From positions 1-18,154 of the forward strand of contig WLCR01000007.1 in the NCBI GenBank assembly GCA_009705235.1: DNA of 18,154 bases, given 5' to 3'. Within the stretch, counting starts at the first letter, position 1. Each line of letters starts with the position of its first letter. This document shows positions 13,949 through 18,154 of this stretch, piece by piece. The notes beneath the pieces were generated by a model. It was given only the letters and a program-made list of their open reading frames with translations, did no database searches and was not told the origin of the DNA. The DNA is from Actinomycetota bacterium. GTDB lineage: Bacteria > Actinomycetota > Actinomycetes > Nanopelagicales > Nanopelagicaceae. A program made the position numbers and the translations under genes.

Positions 13949-15161
13949 CTCGGACACCTTTGCCGACGATAACTATCCCTGCATCGCTAACTGTGAAACG
14001 TTGTCGATCTCGCTCTAAGTCCACGCCGATCTGTGCCCCAGGCTCTACAACGACGTTCTTATCCAAGATAGCTTTGCGAACAATTGCTCGATCGCCAATC
14101 TTAACTGATGGCATTAACACCGAGCCCTCAACGATTGCCGCTTTTCCAACAGAGACATCATAGGAAACAACTGATCCATGCAAAATTCCACCTGCAACAA
14201 TTGATCCGGCGCCAACAATAGAATCGTGAGCCGATCCACCTTCGCTAAATTTTGCTGGCGGCAATGAAGGTGGGTTCGTAAGCAGTGGCCATTGGCGGTT
14301 ATATAAATTAAAAATTGGATGAACAGATACTAAATCCATATGTGCGTCGTAATACGCATCGATCGAACCCACATCGCGCCAATAACCCTTGTCGCGCTCC
14401 GTTTCACCCGGAACAACGTTGTGAGCAAAGTCGTACACCTTTGCAACGCCCATGTTTGTTAAGTAAGGAATTATGTTTCCGCCTAAGTCATGGCGCGATT
14501 CCAAATCTTCAGAATCAAGAATTAACGCTTCTTCCATAACATCGCGCTTGAAAATATAATTACCCATTGAAACTAAACATAAATCTGGGTGACCTGGCAT
14601 CGCAGGTGGATTAGCAGGTTTTTCATGAAATGCTTTTATAGTTATTCCATCGTCTGCTAATTCAATAACACCAAAATCATGTGCTTCAGAACGAGGCATC
14701 CGAATTGCCGCAACCGTTACGCCAGCTCCAGATTCAACATGCTGTTGAAACATCTGCATTGGATCCATGCGATACACGTGATCGGCACCAAAAACCAAAA
14801 CATGCTTTGGATCTTCATCGTGAATCAAATTGAAGTTCTGCAAAATCGCATCTGCGCTGCCTGTATACCAACGAGGCCCAAGTCGTTGCTGGGCAGGAAC
14901 AGGGGTGATGTAATTTCCAAGAAGTGAGGACATGCGCCAAGTGGTCGTAATATGGCGGTCAAGAGAATGAGATTTGTACTGAGTTAGTACAGCAATCTTC
15001 AACATATTTGCATTGGCAAGATTTGATAAAACGAAGTCCACTAAACGATATGAACCACCAAATGGGACGGCAGGTTTTGCGCGATCTGCTGTAAGCGGCA
15101 TAAGACGCTTGCCCTCGCCACCAGCAAGAACGATGCTGAGTGGAAGTTGCAGTTTAGCCAT
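13938..15161 (-). CDS. glgC: Glucose-1-phosphate adenylyltransferase (ADP-glucose pyrophosphorylase)
   Basis: This 407-aa enzyme makes ADP-glucose from ATP and glucose 1-phosphate, the committed step to glycogen or maltose-1-phosphate. The nucleotide-binding loop is [14 protein letters not shown] (11-24), followed by [10 protein letters not shown] (27-36). Catalytic D127 ([11 protein letters not shown]) corresponds to D142 of E. coli GlgC, and the glucose-1-phosphate-binding lysine is K181 in FHEKP. The C-terminal part (about 290-407) has the hexapeptide-repeat pattern of a left-handed beta-helix ([20 protein letters not shown]). Start ATG 15161-15159 lies 6 nt after TATCGT on the minus strand, suggesting a leaderless mRNA. 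Divergent from glgM/glgA across 50 bp, as in mycobacteria (Rv1213/Rv1212c). Confidence 0.96.
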   Translation of the reverse strand: MAKLQLPLSIVLAGGEGKRLMPLTADRAKPAVPFGGSYRLVDFVLSNLANANMLKIAVLTQYKSHSLDRHITTTWRMSSLLGNYITPVPAQQRLGPRWYTGSADAILQNFNLIHDEDPKHVLVFGADHVYRMDPMQMFQQHVESGAGVTVAAIRMPRSEAHDFGVIELADDGITIKAFHEKPANPPAMPGHPDLCLVSMGNYIFKRDVMEEALILDSEDLESRHDLGGNIIPYLTNMGVAKVYDFAHNVVPGETERDKGYWRDVGSIDAYYDAHMDLVSVHPIFNLYNRQWPLLTNPPSLPPAKFSEGGSAHDSIVGAGSIVAGGILHGSVVSYDVSVGKAAIVEGSVLMPSVKIGDRAIVRKAILDKNVVVEPGAQIGVDLERDRQRFTVSDAGIVIVGKGVRVTP

Positions 15162-15167
15162 GGCTTA

Positions 15168-15177
15168 ACGATAGCCT
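15168..15177. promoter_or_regulatory. Shared divergent -10 core for glgC and glgM
   Basis: ACGATAGCCT has the form ANNNTANNNT. On the minus strand TATCGT (15173-15168) lies exactly 6 nt before the glgC ATG, predicting a leaderless glgC mRNA. On the plus strand TAGCCT (15172-15177) shares the TA at 15172-15173; a start about 7 nt further on would give glgM a leader of roughly 28 nt that includes its GGAAGAGG ribosome site (15193-15200). This is the same overlap geometry as in the metF/crtE gap. The glgC side is better supported than the glgM side. Confidence 0.5.
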
Positions 15178-15211
15178 TTCACCCTTGTCGAAGGAAGAGG
15201 ATTAGCAGAAT

Positions 15212-16372
15212 ATGACCGCGTTAAATGTAGGCATAGTTACCAAGGAATGGCCACCAGCTATTTATGGTGGCGCCGGGGTTCATGTTCTTCAGTTAACGCA
15301 AGCACTTCGCACAATCAAGGATGTTCATGTCGATGTCCATTGCTTTGGTGGAAAACGCGAAGACGCTTTTGGGTATTCACTACCTGCAGGTTTTGCTGAT
15401 GCCAATCCGGCGGTTCAAGCACTTGCAATTGATCTTGAGATGGCAACGCACTTAGGACATGTTGATGTTGTTCACTCACACACTTGGTATGCAAACATGG
15501 CAGGACATATTGCCTCACTACAACACGGGATCCCTCATATTGTGAGTGCACATTCATTAGAACCATTACGCCCATGGAAATCTGATCAATTGGGCGCCGG
15601 ATACAAGATTTCATCATGGGCAGAAAAAACTGCATTTGAATCAGCAGCTGCAATCATCGCCGTCAGTGATGGAATGCGTGCCGATGTCTTGGCGGCTTAC
15701 CCTGCTGTAAATCCTGCAAAAGTTGTAACAATTCGAAATGGTGTGGACACGCAAAAATTCGCCCCCAACCATGATTCAGCTGTGGCGGAAAGTTTTGGAA
15801 TCAGTGGACCATATGCAATCTTTGTTGGTCGCATAACCCGACAAAAAGGTTTAGCGCACTTATTGCGTGCATGGAAGGACGTGCCTGCCGAATATGGTTT
15901 GGTACTTGCTGCAGGCAGCCCAGATGAAGAGGGCATCGGCAACGAGGTAGCAGCTTTAATTGCAGATTTACAGCGCACGCGCAGCAATATTTGGTGGATC
16001 AAAGAGATGCTGCCACATAATCAATTAACCGCGATGTTGACCGCAGCTGAACTATTTATTTGTCCTTCAATTTATGAGCCTCTTGGAATCGTTAATTTAG
16101 AAGCAATGGGTTGCGAAACCGCTGTTCTAGGATCTCGCGTTGGCGGCATCCCAGAGGTTGTCGCAGATAAGGAAACTGGCGAACTTGTTGATTACAACGG
16201 TGAGGCTGCTGCGTTTGAAAAGGCATTGACCGAATCAATTAATCGCTTAATGGCCCAACCTGAATTACTGAAAAAGTACGGCGCAGCAGGACGCGTGCGT
16301 GCACAAAAACTATTTGGATGGGATGCCGTAGCTGCATTAACTGTAGATCTATATCGACGCGTGATTGCTTAA
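15212..16372 (+). CDS. glgM: GT4 glycogen synthase / alpha-maltose-1-phosphate synthase (GlgM-type)
   Basis: This 386-aa retaining GT-B glycosyltransferase uses ADP-glucose. In actinobacteria this family, annotated glgA, was shown in mycobacteria (Rv1212c, GlgM) to build maltose 1-phosphate for the GlgE route, with glycogen elongation as the older assignment. The N-terminal KEWPPAIYGGAGVHV (11-25) holds the donor-side glycine loop. R207 and K212 sit in VGRITRQKG, and the family E-x7-E pair is E289 and E297 in PSIYEPLGIVNLEAMG. At 386 aa it is a short GT4 form rather than the GT5 GlgA of about 480 aa. ATG 15212 is preceded by GGAAGAGG with a somewhat long 11-nt spacing. The next gene begins directly after its TAA. 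No glgE or glgB is in the window, so product choice rests on family. Confidence 0.9.
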   Translation: MTALNVGIVTKEWPPAIYGGAGVHVLQLTQALRTIKDVHVDVHCFGGKREDAFGYSLPAGFADANPAVQALAIDLEMATHLGHVDVVHSHTWYANMAGHIASLQHGIPHIVSAHSLEPLRPWKSDQLGAGYKISSWAEKTAFESAAAIIAVSDGMRADVLAAYPAVNPAKVVTIRNGVDTQKFAPNHDSAVAESFGISGPYAIFVGRITRQKGLAHLLRAWKDVPAEYGLVLAAGSPDEEGIGNEVAALIADLQRTRSNIWWIKEMLPHNQLTAMLTAAELFICPSIYEPLGIVNLEAMGCETAVLGSRVGGIPEVVADKETGELVDYNGEAAAFEKALTESINRLMAQPELLKKYGAAGRVRAQKLFGWDAVAALTVDLYRRVIA

Positions 16373-17230
16373 ATGACCCGTAAATCCTTGTTCCACTTTG
16401 CTTTAGTTAGCCTGCTCTGGGGAATTCCATATCTATTGATGAAGGTTGCAGTCGAAGATTTTCCACCTGCTGCAGTTGTTGCAGGCCGCACCTTAATCGG
16501 TGCGTTGATTTTGATCCCTATCGCGATCTACCGCAAAAAATTTGGTGGAGCGGTCCTTGGATTTAAATATGTTGCCTTTTACGCACTTATGGAAATGATC
16601 GGTCCTTGGATTCTAATTACTACCGCGGAACAAAAGATAAATTCGGGACTTGCTGGATTGCTTGTTTCAACAGTGCCTATATTTTCAACAGTTATTTCTT
16701 CTCTGCGCGGAGATCATTCAGTGTGGCAGTTCAAACGCATCATTGGAATCGTTGTTGGATTCTTTGGCTTGATTCTGGTTGTTGGAATTGAGAGCCTGTC
16801 AGGTAACAGCGATCCTCTATCAATTTTTATGGTGATCGTGGCATCAATGGGATATGCCTACGCCATAATCATGGTGACCACCAATTTGCCACTTGTCGAT
16901 GGCATCGCAATTAATGGTTTAGCCATGGCTATAACTAGTGTTTTTTGGACTCCTTTTGCCATCGCCCAATGGCCTTCAAACATTTCCATGAACGCAGCCT
17001 TGTCGTTGATCGCACTTGGAGTATTTAGTACTGCTTTCGCCTTTATTTTATTCTTCAAGCTAATTGCTGAACTTGGACCAGCACGAAGTTCGCTTGTTAC
17101 CTATTTGAATACAGCGATTGCAGTTGTGCTAGGGGTAATTATTTTGCGTGAGCCATTAACTGTCGGAATTATTGTTGGGCTACCGTTGGTACTTGTTGGT
17201 TCGTACTTAGCAAGTCGCAAAACTGCTTAA
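16373..17230 (+). CDS. EamA/DMT-family transporter (second copy)
   Basis: This 285-aa ten-helix permease has two EamA repeats. The first opens with FHFALVSLLWGIPYLLMKVA (about 7-26), and repeat-1 helices include INSGLAGLLVSTVPIFSTVI (about 89-108). Repeat 2 begins near DPLSIFMVIVASMGYAYAII (about 147-166) and carries GPARSSLVTYLNTAIAVVLGV (about 234-254). Substrate is unknown; exporters of amino acids and other small metabolites are common in the superfamily. The ATG follows the glgM TAA with no gap and no separate ribosome site, so translation is probably coupled to glgM. Its stop codon overlaps the era stop on the other strand within a TTAA sequence. Confidence 0.88.
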   Translation: MTRKSLFHFALVSLLWGIPYLLMKVAVEDFPPAAVVAGRTLIGALILIPIAIYRKKFGGAVLGFKYVAFYALMEMIGPWILITTAEQKINSGLAGLLVSTVPIFSTVISSLRGDHSVWQFKRIIGIVVGFFGLILVVGIESLSGNSDPLSIFMVIVASMGYAYAIIMVTTNLPLVDGIAINGLAMAITSVFWTPFAIAQWPSNISMNAALSLIALGVFSTAFAFILFFKLIAELGPARSSLVTYLNTAIAVVLGVIILREPLTVGIIVGLPLVLVGSYLASRKTA

Positions 17231-18147
17231 GACTTTTCGCCGAACCCTAACTTAGCAAGCAGCTTGGGATCCTTCTGCCATTCCTTCGAAACCTTGATAT
17301 GTAAGCCAAGAAAAATCTTGGCACCTAATACGCGCTCTATATCTGCACGTGCACGAATTCCTATTTCCTTCAGCCGGGCACCTTGGTGGCCTAACAAAAT
17401 TGCGCGCTGTGTGTCTCGTTCAACGTGGATAGTTGCATGGACATCGTAAAAGGGACGTGATCCTTTTTCTTCTCGCTCACCAAATTCATCAATAGTTACC
17501 ACGATGCTATGTGGCAACTCTTCACGAACATCTTTCAACGCTGCTTCACGGATATATTCGCAGATTATTTGATCAATAGCTTGGTCACTTGTAGTGCCTT
17601 CTGGGTAATACTGCGGTCCGGCAGGAAGATTCTTTCCAATTAATTCATTGAGTAAATCAACTTGATCATGAATCGCAGCAGATACCGGAATAATCTCATC
17701 CCAGACAAAACCTTCGGCAATTTTCATAATGCCAAGCAAACGAATTGCTAGCTTTTCTTTGGCGATTAGATCGGTTTTAGTAATTACAGCAAACTTTTTT
17801 GCACCAGGGTGCTTTGCAATCTCTTGTGCAATAAAGGTATCGCCTGCACCCGATGTTTCATCGGCAGGGATACACATAATGACAATGTCGACTGAATCCA
17901 TACTTTGATCCACAACTTGATTAAGGCGCTGACCCAACAATGTCTTTGGCTTATGAACGCCGGGGGTATCAACAAGCACCGCCTGAAATTTATCACCATG
18001 AACAATTCCACGAATCGCAGTACGTGTTGTGTTTGGGTGGTGCGAAGTAATTGCAATCTTGCTACCTACTAATGCATTAATCAGCGTTGATTTACCAACG
18101 TTTGGGCGGCCAACAATGGCTACAAAGCCCGAACGGAAATCACTCAT
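17227..18147 (-). CDS. era: GTPase Era
   Basis: This 306-aa GTPase binds 16S rRNA and assists 30S ribosome maturation. The G1 loop is GRPNVGKS (13-20), G3 is DTPG (60-63), and G4 is TKTD (123-126), a variant of the usual NKxD that I believe also occurs in other actinobacterial Era proteins. G5 is in the VSA segment after IIP. The C-terminal KH domain (about 200-300) contains GHQGARLKEIGIRARADIE, with the RNA-binding GxxG-like loop. Length matches Era (about 300 aa). The start is ATG 18147-18145. On the minus strand it is preceded by TAAGCCT at the window edge; the TAA may be the stop of an upstream gene, but this cannot be verified. The gene converges on the EamA permease with a 4-nt overlap. 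Confidence 0.96.
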   Translation of the reverse strand: MSDFRSGFVAIVGRPNVGKSTLINALVGSKIAITSHHPNTTRTAIRGIVHGDKFQAVLVDTPGVHKPKTLLGQRLNQVVDQSMDSVDIVIMCIPADETSGAGDTFIAQEIAKHPGAKKFAVITKTDLIAKEKLAIRLLGIMKIAEGFVWDEIIPVSAAIHDQVDLLNELIGKNLPAGPQYYPEGTTSDQAIDQIICEYIREAALKDVREELPHSIVVTIDEFGEREEKGSRPFYDVHATIHVERDTQRAILLGHQGARLKEIGIRARADIERVLGAKIFLGLHIKVSKEWQKDPKLLAKLGFGEKS

Positions 18148-18154
18148 AGGCTTA

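Noticed and set aside
15315..15653. 112-codon minus-strand open frame inside glgM
   Set aside because: Fully antisense to a gene with clear GT4 motifs; Gln/His-rich composition is an artefact of reading the opposite frame.
17785..17795. G4 motif TKTD instead of NKxD in Era as a possible loss of guanine specificity
   Set aside because: The Lys and Asp that matter most are kept, and I believe other actinobacterial Era proteins show a similar T-K-x-D, so it is probably an ordinary lineage variant.

Overview
The window looks like a streamlined, lower-G+C actinobacterial chromosome. The evidence is actinobacterial gene content: a class II DAHP synthase, a GlgM-type GT4 glycogen/maltosyl synthase divergent from glgC, a PASTA Ser/Thr kinase beside the metF/polyprenyl-synthase pair, and a PPi-type PfkA. 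The base composition is moderate (mid-40s % G+C by eye, not computed), genes abut or overlap, and several starts look leaderless. A freshwater acI/Nanopelagicales-type organism is my best guess, but this is inference. No tRNA, rRNA, CRISPR array, insertion sequence or prophage is visible. No gene-free stretch exceeds 300 bases; the largest gap (13782-13937) holds the pfkA leader and a possible tiny ORF.

Layout. (1) 1-125: the 3' end of a CrtI/COG1233-like oxidoreductase, overlapping tail-to-tail with a CDP-alcohol phosphatidyltransferase that forms a two-gene minus-strand operon with metF. (2) 1572-6177: crtE-crtI-crtB (GGPP to phytoene to a desaturated carotene such as lycopene), divergent from metF across only 22 bp, followed by a TPP riboswitch, a PnuT-like thiamine transporter and a small P-loop kinase. 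(3) 6233-10908: a PknL-type PASTA kinase, endonuclease IV, an EamA permease and threonine aldolase. (4) 10885-13781, minus strand: PPi-type phosphofructokinase, class II DAHP synthase (aroG) and an Ogt-type DNA repair protein. (5) 13938-17230: glgC and glgM/glgA diverging over 50 bp, with a second EamA permease after glgM. (6) 17227-18147: era on the minus strand.

How the genes work together. The crt block makes a C40 carotenoid backbone. The riboswitch, PnuT and P-loop kinase read as a thiamine uptake-and-trapping unit under TPP feedback. glgC and glgM supply ADP-glucose and the glycogen-precursor step. PfkA feeds glycolysis and aroG opens the shikimate pathway. The relative order and orientation of metF(-), polyprenyl synthase(+), PASTA kinase(+) and aroG(-) match the Rv2172c-Rv2173-pknL-aroG block of Mycobacterium tuberculosis, with carotenoid and thiamine genes occupying the middle.

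The most interesting signals are these: two divergent gene pairs whose predicted -10 boxes share the same central TA (pattern ANNNTANNNT); a recurring TANNNT box exactly 6 nt before five start codons, suggesting leaderless transcripts; an uncharacterised kinase coupled to a TPP-controlled transporter; and PPi-type residues in PfkA. No wholly new multi-gene system is evident; most of the window is housekeeping.
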